Shown one piece after another: positions 17,081 through 26,674 of a stretch of DNA of 40,570 bases. Each line of letters opens with the position of its first letter. Position 1 is the stretch's first letter. This DNA comes from an uncultured Bacteroidota bacterium (GTDB lineage: Bacteria; Bacteroidota; Bacteroidia; Bacteroidales; FEN-979), in assembly GCA_937900965.1 (NCBI GenBank), contig CALCGJ010000058.1, positions 1 through 40,570 on the forward strand, given 5' to 3'. Below the pieces are notes generated by a model, which had not been told where the DNA came from, searched no databases, and worked only from the letters and a program-made list of their open reading frames with translations. The translations under genes were made by a program, and so were the position numbers.

Positions 17081-18274
17081 ATGACCATTGACAAAGCATA
17101 TACCGTTCCCCCCGGATTAAGAGTTCTTTCATTGCTCCTGATCGTTACCGGTATAGCCACGTTCACAGCTGGCATTTTGATTGACCCGCAGAGAACCTGG
17201 GCTAACTACCTGATAGATAGCTACTTTTTTATCTCTCTTGCCATTGGTGCAATGTTTTTTCTGGCCATACAATACATCACACAATCCGGCTGGTCTTCTA
17301 TGTTTAACAGAGTTCCTGAAGCAATGGGAAGCTACCTTCCCTATGCAGGGGTACTGATGCTGATTTTTATCATCTTTGGCTCACACTCTATCTATCACTG
17401 GACACATCATTCTGCGGTAGAAAGCGATGTACTTCTCCAGCATAAATCGCCCTATCTGAATCTGCCGTTTTTCATTATCCGCTTCGTTGTCATTTTCGGC
17501 GCATGGATCTCACTGATGGTCCTTTTGCGCAGATTATCCCTGAAACAGGATATCGCAGGCGGTTTGACCAATTTTCACAAAAGCGAATATTACTCGAAAG
17601 TATTTATCTTTGTTCTGGCGCTCACCTTCAGTCTTGGAACCTTTGACTGGATCATGTCAATCGATGCGCACTGGTTTAGTACCCTGTTTGCGATTAAAAA
17701 CTTTATTTCAGCATTTCTCCACGGTTCTGCCGTTGTTGCTTTAATAGTAATTCTCCTTTATCAGCAGGGTTATTTCCCAAAACTTAATAAAGCGCATCTT
17801 CATGATTTTTCAAAATACATGTTCATCATAGGGATTATCTGGGCCTATATGTGGTTTACACAGTATTTACTGATCTGGTACGCGAACATGCCCGAAGAGA
17901 CCGTCTATTATCAAACAAGGATCAGCAGCGAGTGGAGGGTGCTTTTTTATGGTAATGTGGTGCTTAACTGGCTTTTCCCATTTCTTTTCCTGATGCTGAA
18001 CAAAATAGCAGATAACAAGTATGCTCTTCTCTTTACAGCGGCCGTTTTGATGGTTGGAATGTGGGTTGATTTATATGTGCAAATTATGCCGGGATCAACA
18101 ATGTCGGACACATCCCCGATGGGTTTAAACTCCATCGGATTAGTTGAAATAGGCACATTCCTTGGATTTTTGGGAGTATTTACCTTTGCTGTATCGAGAT
18201 CGCTCAGCAAGGCAAATCTGATTCCCGTGAAGCATCCTTACCTTGAAGAGAGTTTGATGCATGAATTACATTAA
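17081..18274 (+). CDS. actF: Alternative complex III subunit ActF, second NrfD-like membrane protein
   Basis: This 397-residue integral membrane protein has about ten predicted helices and is distantly related to ActC. Characteristic segments are SIYHWTHHSAVESDVLLQHK, FDWIMSIDAHWFSTLFA and MWFTQYLLIWYANMPEET. ActF is the partner of ActC in the membrane arm; it lacks a clear quinol site in known structures and is proposed to conduct protons. The gene lies 31 bases after actE and its end overlaps the next cytochrome gene by 14 bases, so the cytochrome is translationally tied to the ACIII genes. Confidence 0.92.
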   Translation: MTIDKAYTVPPGLRVLSLLLIVTGIATFTAGILIDPQRTWANYLIDSYFFISLAIGAMFFLAIQYITQSGWSSMFNRVPEAMGSYLPYAGVLMLIFIIFGSHSIYHWTHHSAVESDVLLQHKSPYLNLPFFIIRFVVIFGAWISLMVLLRRLSLKQDIAGGLTNFHKSEYYSKVFIFVLALTFSLGTFDWIMSIDAHWFSTLFAIKNFISAFLHGSAVVALIVILLYQQGYFPKLNKAHLHDFSKYMFIIGIIWAYMWFTQYLLIWYANMPEETVYYQTRISSEWRVLFYGNVVLNWLFPFLFLMLNKIADNKYALLFTAAVLMVGMWVDLYVQIMPGSTMSDTSPMGLNSIGLVEIGTFLGFLGVFTFAVSRSLSKANLIPVKHPYLEESLMHELH

Positions 18275-19100
18275 AATACGCATGGATATGAAATATTTAA
18301 CTCCGCTTATCGCAACTTTTTTGTTTCTGACAGTGGCAGTTAGCGCTCAGGATGGCGCTGCGCTTTTCAATAAACATTGCAAAGCCTGCCATACGATCGG
18401 GGGAGGTAATAAAGTCGGACCGGATCTGGCAGGGATTACTTCAAAAAAGGATTTTGACTGGCTTGTTAAATTCGTAAAATCATCAAAAGACTTAATTGCA
18501 AGCGGCGATCCCGATGCAGTTGCCATTTTTGAAGAATTCAAGAAAACACCCATGCCATCTCACTCAAATTCAGTTGCGGAGATCAAGGCAATGTTGGATT
18601 ATATAGCAAGCGGAGGCGTTTCTCCCGGTGGCCCGGAGATCGAAAAAAAAGAGATGTCAATGGTATTTGAACCCGATGCCGAAAAGGGAAGAAAACTGTT
18701 TACCGGAGAGCTGGCTTTTGCCAACGGAGGGCCAGGTTGTATCGCCTGCCACAGCGTCAGGCGTAACGATGTATCGTTCGGCGGACTATTGGCAATGGAT
18801 TTGTCTGTCTCCTATAAGGAAAACATCGTTGAGACAATGGAAACAAGCATGCCGGCCATGATAAATTCCTACGGCAACTCGCCTCTTGCTGTGGATGAAC
18901 GGGCGAATCTTGACCTGTTCCTGAAAATAACAAAGGAAGATCAGTTATATCAGTCGCCCGGACAATTCAACGGTATGTTTTTCCTTTTTGGATTTATTGT
19001 ATTCGTATTCATTCTGATCATTATTCATATTTTCTGGAGAACCAACAAAAAAATTGGTGTTTTAGATAATATTTTCAAACGTCAGATACGAACTCAATAA
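18261..19100 (+). CDS. Membrane-anchored diheme cytochrome c between ACIII and nitrate reductase
   Basis: This 279-residue cytochrome has a signal peptide (about 10-30) and a first class I heme domain with CKACH at 40-44 and a probable ligand in TPMPSH. A second heme domain has CIACH at 160-164 and SMPAMINSYG, and a single C-terminal helix (238-258) is followed by a basic tail; the heme domains therefore face the periplasm. The first domain aligns with the extra N-terminal domain of this operon's ActA at about 34 of 79 positions by eye. Its place directly before narG resembles that of the diheme cytochrome NarC in Thermus, but its anchor is C-terminal and I infer analogy, not orthology. Starts at 18282 or 18288 would give a shorter n-region. 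Confidence 0.9.
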   Translation: MNYIKIRMDMKYLTPLIATFLFLTVAVSAQDGAALFNKHCKACHTIGGGNKVGPDLAGITSKKDFDWLVKFVKSSKDLIASGDPDAVAIFEEFKKTPMPSHSNSVAEIKAMLDYIASGGVSPGGPEIEKKEMSMVFEPDAEKGRKLFTGELAFANGGPGCIACHSVRRNDVSFGGLLAMDLSVSYKENIVETMETSMPAMINSYGNSPLAVDERANLDLFLKITKEDQLYQSPGQFNGMFFLFGFIVFVFILIIIHIFWRTNKKIGVLDNIFKRQIRTQ

Positions 19101-19140
19101 ATCATGTTTGTGAAAAAGTAAGAATTAATATCTATATGAA

Positions 19141-22100
19141 ATGAGTTGGATACAGGATTTAATCAGACCCGGTTTCAGAGAATGGGAAGAGTTTTACCGC
19201 AACAGAAATCAACACGACAAAGTGGTACGAAGCACCCATGGTGTTAACTGCACAGGAGGCTGTAGTTGGAATATTCATGTGAAAGATGGGATCGTTGTTT
19301 GGGAAACACAGGCTATCGACTATCCCGAACTGGAAAGCTCACTTCCTCCATACGAACCAAGAGGATGCCAGCGGGGAATTTCTTTTTCCTGGTACCTCTA
19401 CAGCCCAATCCGTGTAAAGTATCCACTGATAAGAGGCGCTCTTATTGATTTGTTTAAAGCGGAAAAAGAGATAACAGGCGATGCGGTAAAAGCATGGGAA
19501 AATATCCAGAACAACCCAGAGAAGAGAAAAAGATATCAAAAAGCACGAGGAAAAGGCGGATTCAGGCGCATATCCTGGGATGATGCCCTGGAGCTGATAG
19601 CCGCTTCAAATATCTATACGGTGAAGCGTTATGGTCCCGACAGAATCACAGGATTTTCTCCGATACCGGCAATGTCGATGCTAAGCTATGCAGCAGGATC
19701 GAGATTCCTACAGCTAATGGGAGGCGTCAATCTGAGCTTTTATGACTGGTACTGCGATCTTCCCAATGCATTCCCTGAAATCTGGGGAGAACAAACTGAT
19801 GTAGCCGAAAGCGCTGACTGGTACAATTCAAAGTACATTGTTGCTATGGGGGCCAACCTTGGAATGACAAGAACTCCCGACGTCCACTTCTTCTCCGAAG
19901 CCAGACACAACGGCACGAAAACCGTCGTGATGTCGCCTGATTTCAATATGGTCGCCAAATATTCAGACCAGTGGATTCCAATACATGCAGGGCAGGACGG
20001 AGCCTACTGGATGGCGGTTACCCATGTGATCCTGAAGGAGTTCCACGTAGATAAAAAGACTCCCTATTTTATTGATTATACAAAAAGATATACTGACAGT
20101 CCCTACCTGGTTGAATTGGTTGAGGAAGGGGGAAAGTTTACCCCTGCCCATCTGTTGAGGGCCAATCAAATTGAAAAATACAGGAACATAGAAAACGGCG
20201 AGTGGAAATTCCTGAACTTCGACTCAGAGACAGGAAACCTTATATGTCCTGGCGGTAGCTCCGGACATCGATGGGACAGCAAACCCGGTAACTGGAACAT
20301 GAAATTTGAAGATGCCGAGGATGGAACAACCTATGATCCCATTCTATCGTTGATCGACATCAGAGATGAGGTTTTTCAGGTTGAGTTTACTGAATTTGGT
20401 CTTGGTGTGAAAGCAGAACGAGGAGTCCCTGTCAGATATGTGGAGACCACCAGAGGAAGAGTTCCCGTTACTACTGTTTACGATCTGATCATGGGCCAGT
20501 ATGGAATAGACCGCGGACTTGCAGGCAATTATCCTGCATCATACGATGATAAGAATGCCGCCTATACACCTGCATGGCAAGAGATTTTTACAGGAATTGG
20601 CAAGGATACGATCCTGCAGTTTGCACGCGAATGGGCAAGAACAGCTGAAGTCACCAATGGAAAATGCATGATTATCATTGGTGCAGGCGTCAATCACTGG
20701 TATCACAATAACTTGATTTACAGAGCCGGAATCATGGCGCTGATGCTTACTGGAAGCATCGGAGTAAATGGCGGAGGCATGAACCATTATGTCGGACAAG
20801 AGAAACTTGCCCCCATGGACTCCTGGTCTGCAATTATGTCGGGCAAAGACTGGCAGTCGGCTTTCAGGCTCCAGCAGGCTCCGATCTGGCACTATATACA
20901 TTCAAACCAATGGCGTTACGATGGAAACCAGGCTGACTACAATACCGTTCCGAAAAACGAACTCTCGACCCAGCATACAGCCGACCTGATCGTTAAGTCT
21001 GTCAAAAATGGATGGATGCCATTTTTTCCTCAGTACACCAGAAGCAACTTCGACATCGTAAAAGATGCAGAAGAGGCAGGAGCCACCAATGATGATGAAA
21101 TAAAAAAATACGTTGTAGATAAGCTGCAAAGCAAAGAGCTTGTATATGCTGTTGAAGAGCCTGATCATGAAATGAGCTTTCCCCGTATATGGTACATCTG
21201 GCGGGGAAACGCGATCAACTCAAGTGCAAAGGGACATGAATATTTCCTGAAGCATTACCTCGGGACACACAACAATGTGATTTCGGATGAAGTGGCAAAC
21301 GAGTTTGTCAAAGAGATTGAATGTACAGAAGATAATCCGGAGGGAAAGATGGACCTGATTGTTGATTTGAACTTCCGGATGGATACTTCGGCTCTGTACT
21401 CGGACATCGTACTGCCTGCCGCATCATGGTATGAAAAAGCAGATTTGAACAGTACCGACATGCATTCTTTCATTCATCCGCTCTCCTCTGCAATCAACCC
21501 TGTGTGGGAAGCAAAAAGTGACTGGCTGATTTTCAGAGAGATTGCCCGTGTAACCAGTGAACTGGCTCAGGAACACCTCCCTTCTCCCATGAAAGATATC
21601 GTGAATGTACCTATCATGCATGATACAGTGGGAGAGATCTCTCAACCGGGGATCAAAGACTGGAGCAAAGGAGAGTGTGACCCGATACCGGGCAAGACAA
21701 TGCACAATATCTCGATCGTTGAACGGGATTACACAAAAATTTATGAGAAATTCACCCTCCTTGGCCGGAATATTAAAAATGGTCTGGGAGCTCACGGAAA
21801 TTCATATCAATGTGGTGATTACTATGATATGATGCTGGATAATCCGGATCATATACAGAGCATGGATGGTGAGATTTACCCGTCGATAAAGGATGATGTT
21901 GAAGCAGTTGAAGCCGTATTGCACCTGTCTTCACTGACAAACGGTGTCCTGAGCGTTCGGGCATACGAAAATGCTGAGAAAAAGACCGGACTAATACTCA
22001 AAGACCTGAGTGAAGGAAGTAAAGATGTGAAACTTTCATACAAAGATCTCCTGGCACAGCCTCGGCGGTATAATAATTCACCATTATGGTCGGGTTTAAT

Positions 22101-22761
22101 GAATAACGGGAGAGCCTATTCTGCATATACTTACAATATAGAGCGCCTGGTGCCATGGAGAACACTTACAGGCCGGCAGCACTTTTATCTCGATCATGAA
22201 GGGTATATAAAATTCGGCGAACATTTGCCAACTTATAAACCCTCGCCGAAACCTGAAGTTTATGGAGAACTGAGGAAAACTGTAGTTGAAGGCAATGCCA
22301 GGGTATTGAATGTGCTTACTCCTCATGGGAAATGGCATATTCATTCAACATACGGCGACACACTACGTATGCTGACCTTGTCGAGAGGTACCGAACCATG
22401 CTGGCTAAGCGAAGCAGATGCGGAGGAGTTGGGTATCCAGGACAATGATTGGGTTGAAGTACACAACGACAATGGCGTTTACTGCACACGGGCCTGTGTG
22501 AGCGCACGTATTCCCAAAGGAGTATGCATCGTATACCATTCACCCGAGCGCACATACCAGCTTGCAAAATCACAGGTTCGGGGTAACCGTAGAGGTGGAG
22601 GACACAACAGCCTTACCCGCATTCACCTGAAGCCAAATCTGCTGGTAGGCGGTTACGGCCAGTTTACCTACCATTTCAATTACTGGGGCCCCGTTGGGGT
22701 AAACAGAGACACCCACGTGGTGGTCCAAAAAATGAGCAAAGTTGTTCTTGATGAACATTAA
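19141..22761 (+). CDS. narG: Respiratory nitrate reductase catalytic alpha subunit NarG
   Basis: This 1206-residue molybdenum bis-MGD enzyme reduces nitrate to nitrite. It matches E. coli NarG along its length. The FS0 cluster ligands are H33, C37, C41 and C76 ([11 protein letters not shown] and EPRGCQRG). The molybdenum ligand equivalent to E. coli Asp222 is D206 in [10 protein letters not shown]. Further conserved segments include [27 protein letters not shown] and [15 protein letters not shown]. There is no twin-arginine signal; the N terminus goes straight from a short amphipathic stretch to the cluster motif, so the enzyme is of the cytoplasm-facing type. It is the first of narGHJI, 40 bases after the diheme cytochrome gene. 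No promoter was recognised in the gap. Confidence 0.97.
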   Translation: MSWIQDLIRPGFREWEEFYRNRNQHDKVVRSTHGVNCTGGCSWNIHVKDGIVVWETQAIDYPELESSLPPYEPRGCQRGISFSWYLYSPIRVKYPLIRGALIDLFKAEKEITGDAVKAWENIQNNPEKRKRYQKARGKGGFRRISWDDALELIAASNIYTVKRYGPDRITGFSPIPAMSMLSYAAGSRFLQLMGGVNLSFYDWYCDLPNAFPEIWGEQTDVAESADWYNSKYIVAMGANLGMTRTPDVHFFSEARHNGTKTVVMSPDFNMVAKYSDQWIPIHAGQDGAYWMAVTHVILKEFHVDKKTPYFIDYTKRYTDSPYLVELVEEGGKFTPAHLLRANQIEKYRNIENGEWKFLNFDSETGNLICPGGSSGHRWDSKPGNWNMKFEDAEDGTTYDPILSLIDIRDEVFQVEFTEFGLGVKAERGVPVRYVETTRGRVPVTTVYDLIMGQYGIDRGLAGNYPASYDDKNAAYTPAWQEIFTGIGKDTILQFAREWARTAEVTNGKCMIIIGAGVNHWYHNNLIYRAGIMALMLTGSIGVNGGGMNHYVGQEKLAPMDSWSAIMSGKDWQSAFRLQQAPIWHYIHSNQWRYDGNQADYNTVPKNELSTQHTADLIVKSVKNGWMPFFPQYTRSNFDIVKDAEEAGATNDDEIKKYVVDKLQSKELVYAVEEPDHEMSFPRIWYIWRGNAINSSAKGHEYFLKHYLGTHNNVISDEVANEFVKEIECTEDNPEGKMDLIVDLNFRMDTSALYSDIVLPAASWYEKADLNSTDMHSFIHPLSSAINPVWEAKSDWLIFREIARVTSELAQEHLPSPMKDIVNVPIMHDTVGEISQPGIKDWSKGECDPIPGKTMHNISIVERDYTKIYEKFTLLGRNIKNGLGAHGNSYQCGDYYDMMLDNPDHIQSMDGEIYPSIKDDVEAVEAVLHLSSLTNGVLSVRAYENAEKKTGLILKDLSEGSKDVKLSYKDLLAQPRRYNNSPLWSGLMNNGRAYSAYTYNIERLVPWRTLTGRQHFYLDHEGYIKFGEHLPTYKPSPKPEVYGELRKTVVEGNARVLNVLTPHGKWHIHSTYGDTLRMLTLSRGTEPCWLSEADAEELGIQDNDWVEVHNDNGVYCTRACVSARIPKGVCIVYHSPERTYQLAKSQVRGNRRGGGHNSLTRIHLKPNLLVGGYGQFTYHFNYWGPVGVNRDTHVVVQKMSKVVLDEH

Positions 22762-22794
22762 ACATGAATCATAGACTATTCAATACAAAATAAG

Positions 22795-24285
22795 ATGGAC
22801 GTAAGATCGCAAATATCAATGGTATTCCATTTAGACAAATGCATTGGATGCCATACCTGTTCGATTGCGTGTAAGAATATCTGGACTGACAGAAAAGGGG
22901 CTGAATATATGTGGTGGAATAATGTGGAAACAAAGCCCGGAACCGGATATCCGACGAAGTGGGAAGATCAGAAAATTTATAAAGGAGGATGGGAAAAAAA
23001 AGGCAACTCAGTTGACTTGATCGGCGCAGGCAAGACAAAGGGAATGAGCAGGATCTTCCACAACCCGAACCTGCCCGTTATGAATAACTATTATGAGCCA
23101 TGGACCTATAAATACTCCTATCTTTTTGATGCGCCTGAAGGTGATGACCAGCCTGTAGCCAGAACAATATCTCTTGTAACCGGCGAGCCGATTGACGTAA
23201 AAGCCGGGCCGAACTGGGATGATGACCTGGGTGGTTCCATTGACTATGCCCGGCAGGATGTAAACATGGAGACACTCACCGAAGCAGAAAAACAGGCGAT
23301 GTTCCAGCTGGAAAGGATGGTTATGTTTTATCTCCCAAGGATATGTAACCATTGTCTCAATCCATCATGTGTGGCATCATGCCCGTCAGGAGCCATCTAC
23401 AAACGCGGGGAAGACGGTATCGTACTCATCAACCAGAAACGATGCCGTGCATGGAGAATGTGTATAACAGCCTGTCCTTACAAAAAAAGCTACTACAACT
23501 GGAATACCGGCAAATCAGAGAAATGCATCCTCTGCTTCCCGAGGGTTGAAACCGGACAGGCTCCTGCGTGCATGCACACGTGTGTGGGTAGAATCCGATA
23601 CCTGGGTGTCATGCTCTATGATGCCGACAGGATTAAAGAAATTGCTTCATGCGATACCGGTGATTTGATTGAAAGACAGTTGGAAATTTATCTGGATCCT
23701 TTTGATCCGGTAATCATTGCTGCAGCAAAAAAGAATGGCATCGCCGATTCAACTATTGATGCTGCTCAGAAATCTCCGGTGTACAAATTCGTAAAAAAAT
23801 GGGGGATAGCTCTGCCCCTTCATCCAGAATTCCGGACCCTTCCAAATTTGTTCTATGTTCCGCCATTATTGCCCACCATGGCAAGCACTTCAGGTGGATT
23901 GTACGACAGTACTACGGATTCCCTCTGGGGGAAAGCTGAAGATACACGACTTCCCCTCAGATATCTGGCAAGTCTGTTTACTGCCGGCGATACAGAAAAG
24001 ATCAAGGAGGTGCTCCGAAAACTTCAAGCCGTCAGATTACACCGCCGGGCAGTAACGGTGGGTGATCTGGATAAAAAAGAGACTGAAGAGGCGATGAAGC
24101 GCTCGAACCTTGATAGTGAAATGGCCGATGCTATTTTCAGGCTCACTTCACTTGCCAAATTTGAACAACGGTTTGTTATCCCTGACGCGCATAGGGAAGA
24201 GGCAATTGAGATGATTGAAAATACCGGAGATGTGAAAGGAGATGCCGGTTTTGGATTTTTAAGTAAACCGAACAGAGGGTTGTAA
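22795..24285 (+). CDS. narH: Nitrate reductase iron-sulfur beta subunit NarH
   Basis: This 496-residue electron-transfer subunit carries four ferredoxin-type cysteine groups: CIGCHTCSIACKN, CNHCLNPSCVASCP, CRAWRMCITACP and CILCFPRVETG...CMHTCVGR. The tryptophan replacing one cysteine in CRAWRMC is typical of NarH and marks the [3Fe-4S] cluster. It passes electrons from the NarI hemes to the FS0 cluster of NarG. Length and motif order match E. coli NarH (512 residues). The gene starts 33 bases after narG. Confidence 0.97.
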   Translation: MDVRSQISMVFHLDKCIGCHTCSIACKNIWTDRKGAEYMWWNNVETKPGTGYPTKWEDQKIYKGGWEKKGNSVDLIGAGKTKGMSRIFHNPNLPVMNNYYEPWTYKYSYLFDAPEGDDQPVARTISLVTGEPIDVKAGPNWDDDLGGSIDYARQDVNMETLTEAEKQAMFQLERMVMFYLPRICNHCLNPSCVASCPSGAIYKRGEDGIVLINQKRCRAWRMCITACPYKKSYYNWNTGKSEKCILCFPRVETGQAPACMHTCVGRIRYLGVMLYDADRIKEIASCDTGDLIERQLEIYLDPFDPVIIAAAKKNGIADSTIDAAQKSPVYKFVKKWGIALPLHPEFRTLPNLFYVPPLLPTMASTSGGLYDSTTDSLWGKAEDTRLPLRYLASLFTAGDTEKIKEVLRKLQAVRLHRRAVTVGDLDKKETEEAMKRSNLDSEMADAIFRLTSLAKFEQRFVIPDAHREEAIEMIENTGDVKGDAGFGFLSKPNRGL

Positions 24286-24297
24286 AGCACACAAACA

Positions 24298-24873
24298 ATG
24301 GAGCATTATTCAGCATTGGCATGCCTTTTTACCTATCCTGGCAAAGGATTGGCAAAAGATGTTGCAAATGTGAAAGAGATTTTACTAAAAGATTACCCTG
24401 AAAAACTGGGAAACATCAATGCTTTTTTATCTTTTGTCGAAGAGACTCCTCTTGAAACACAATCCGAGTATTATATTAAAACATTTGATGTACAAGCGTT
24501 ATGTTATCTTGATATCGGATATATCCTATTCGGGGAAGATTACAAGAGAGGTGAGTTTCTTGTGAATTTACGAAGTGAGCACAAAAAAGCTGCAAACAAC
24601 TGTGGATCTGAACTTGCAGACCATTTGCCAAACATGCTGAGGTTGTTGCCGAAAATTGCGGACCGGGGTTTTGCCGGGGAGCTTGGTTATTGTATCATGA
24701 TCCCGGCCCTGAAAGAGATGCTGAAGAATTTCAAAGTGGAAGACAATATTTACAGGGGGAATCTTGAAATACTGCTTAATGTATTGGAAGTCGATTTTAA
24801 AGGACTTGATTTTCCGCAATTCCGCATAAATAACAAAGACAAAACAGATTTCCTAAAACATCTTAAAAAATGA
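24298..24873 (+). CDS. narJ: Nitrate reductase assembly chaperone NarJ
   Basis: This 191-residue all-helical cytoplasmic chaperone of the NarJ/TorD family has the typical N-terminal LACLFTYPG and the central DIGYILFGEDYKRGEFLVNL followed by ELADHLPNMLRLL. NarJ binds apo-NarG, allows insertion of the molybdenum cofactor and FS0 cluster, and is not part of the finished enzyme. It lies 12 bases after narH and overlaps narI by 4 bases (ATGA), the usual coupling in nar operons. Confidence 0.95.
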   Translation: MEHYSALACLFTYPGKGLAKDVANVKEILLKDYPEKLGNINAFLSFVEETPLETQSEYYIKTFDVQALCYLDIGYILFGEDYKRGEFLVNLRSEHKKAANNCGSELADHLPNMLRLLPKIADRGFAGELGYCIMIPALKEMLKNFKVEDNIYRGNLEILLNVLEVDFKGLDFPQFRINNKDKTDFLKHLKK

Positions 24874-25589
24874 GTGATTTTTTCTTTATCGGACTACCCT
24901 ACGGATCCATAGTTATCATGGTAATCGGTACAATATACAGGTATCGCTCTTCTCAATTCGGGTACTCGTCCCTCTCCTCACAGTTTCTCGAGAGCAATAA
25001 CCTGTACAAAGGAATACGTCCGTTTCATTGGGGCATTATATTTTTATTCTTCGGGCACCTTGTTGCTTTCCTTTTCCCCCGGAGTGTTTTGATTTGGAAT
25101 GGAGATATATTACGACTTCTCATCATTGAAATTACAGCTTTTGGATTCGGACTCCTCACACTCTGGGGACTGATCATACTCATCATCCGAAGAGTTCAGA
25201 CAAAAAGAATCCACGCGGTAACATCCAGGATGGATGTAGTGGTATATATCATCTTGCTGGTTCAGGTAATTACAGGCCTGTTCTCTGCTTATCTTTACCG
25301 CTGGGGAACCTCCTGGTTTGCATCCGTGATGTCGCCTTACCTTAAATCCCTCTTCATATTTTCGCCCGACACAGCTGCACTTCAGGCTATGCCTTTATGG
25401 GTACAGATTCACGTTGTTTCGGCATTTACCATGCTTGCACTCATTCCCTTTACCAGGTTTGTTCATATCCTGGTTTATCCTCTGCTGTATTTCTTCAGAA
25501 GCTATCAGCGTGTAGTCTGGAACTGGGATAAGAATAAAATCCGGAATTCCTCCAAAATGAATGTCGGAAAACCTCCTGAAAACAACTAA
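24870..25589 (+). CDS. narI: Nitrate reductase cytochrome b gamma subunit NarI
   Basis: This 239-residue integral membrane protein with five helices binds two b hemes and oxidises quinol at the periplasmic side. The four heme ligands are visible as H53 and H63 (FHWGIIFLFFGHL) and H181 and H199 (QIHVVSA and FVHILVYP). Spacings of 10 and 18 are identical to those of E. coli NarI (56/66 and 187/205). The ATG overlaps the narJ stop. This is the last gene of the act-nar operon; its stop lies one base from the stop of the convergent methyltransferase gene, leaving no room for a separate terminator. Confidence 0.96.
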   Translation: MSDFFFIGLPYGSIVIMVIGTIYRYRSSQFGYSSLSSQFLESNNLYKGIRPFHWGIIFLFFGHLVAFLFPRSVLIWNGDILRLLIIEITAFGFGLLTLWGLIILIIRRVQTKRIHAVTSRMDVVVYIILLVQVITGLFSAYLYRWGTSWFASVMSPYLKSLFIFSPDTAALQAMPLWVQIHVVSAFTMLALIPFTRFVHILVYPLLYFFRSYQRVVWNWDKNKIRNSSKMNVGKPPENN

Positions 25590-25590
25590 T

Positions 25591-26628
25591 TTATTTAGAG
25601 CAAACGATTATACCAAACCCGGGCGCATGCAGTTTTTTAAGTTCAGCGCTTTTAAATCCGGATTTTCGGGTGAATGCATCAACTTCAATTTTTGAATAGG
25701 TTTTCCCCCCTGCCTGATGCAGAAGATTTAATGCCATATAGGAGGTTGTCGCCTTTGACAATTGAGAACTGCCTCCTATTCCTTTTATCTGGTCAAGTAT
25801 TACATAGATCCCTCCGATGTTCAGGGAATTGTAGACCTTTTGAGCAAGCGCTTCGTTTTCGGACGGATTTAGTCCATGAATTATGTTGAAAGCAAGGATG
25901 ATATCATTATTTTCAGGAAGTTCATCATTCATAAAGTCCGAAGCAAGAAATGAAACACTGCTACTGGCATTATACTGAACAATACATTCTTCCGCATATT
26001 TTTTTACCGGAGGCAGGTCCATAATTGTCGCTTTCAGATTAGGATTTCGTTTACAAATCTCAATACTATATAACCCGTGAGAACCACCAAGGTCGAGCAT
26101 CTTTAATGCACTTTTAGCAACAGGTACTTTTCCTGCAACTTCTTTATAATTTGTCCTTGAGATGTCAATCATAGCTCTTGAAAATAATTCCCACTCATGA
26201 TCGGACATCTCTTCAAGCATGGTTGATTGAGGATTTTTGCCTAATCTAACCGTTTCATCTAAATGAATATATCCCTTATACAAATAATCACAGAACAAAA
26301 TGAAATTACGGAAGTTTTTAGGCGACCCGGGGGATAGGTTTTTGAATCCCCTTTTCGTAAAGGCATACTGGTCGCCTTTTTTTTGAACATAACCCAAGGC
26401 ATCTAAACAGTCAAGGATTAATTCTGCACCCGTCTCACTTACATTAGCTGAGCGGGCAATACTCCCAACATCCTTATATTCCATGGTAAGCTGATCGGCA
26501 ATTTTCAACTTTACGGAACAACCCAGCGCAAAACCCAGCCCGACAGAGGATGAAGCATCAGCAAAAGGATGCGGTATAACATCATTAGACAATAGTATTT
26601 TTTCAATCAATGAATATTTGTAAATCAT
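25591..26628 (-). CDS. SAM-dependent methyltransferase with winged-helix dimerisation domain (O-methyltransferase type)
   Basis: This 345-residue protein has an N-terminal winged-helix dimerisation domain (about 45-100, with SIARSANVSETGAELILDCL) like that of plant-type and acetylserotonin-type O-methyltransferases. A Rossmann domain follows, with the SAM-binding LDLGGSHGLYSIEICK and an acidic strand-end DLPP. The later segment FNIIHGLNPSENEALAQK holds the histidine expected near the general base in O-methyltransferases. The substrate is unknown. The gene lies 46 bases downstream of the AraC-type regulator on the same strand and is likely controlled by it. It converges on narI with a one-base gap. 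Confidence 0.85.
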   Translation of the reverse strand: MIYKYSLIEKILLSNDVIPHPFADASSSVGLGFALGCSVKLKIADQLTMEYKDVGSIARSANVSETGAELILDCLDALGYVQKKGDQYAFTKRGFKNLSPGSPKNFRNFILFCDYLYKGYIHLDETVRLGKNPQSTMLEEMSDHEWELFSRAMIDISRTNYKEVAGKVPVAKSALKMLDLGGSHGLYSIEICKRNPNLKATIMDLPPVKKYAEECIVQYNASSSVSFLASDFMNDELPENNDIILAFNIIHGLNPSENEALAQKVYNSLNIGGIYVILDQIKGIGGSSQLSKATTSYMALNLLHQAGGKTYSKIEVDAFTRKSGFKSAELKKLHAPGFGIIVCSK

Positions 26629-26674
26629 TTTGCAGGTGTTAATTAGACTACTGCAAAATTGAGGAACCCTGACC

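Noticed and set aside
19141-19260. Possibility that NarG is exported, as in archaeal-type outward-facing nitrate reductases
   Set aside because: No twin-arginine signal precedes the FS0 motif, and the sequence follows E. coli NarG closely.
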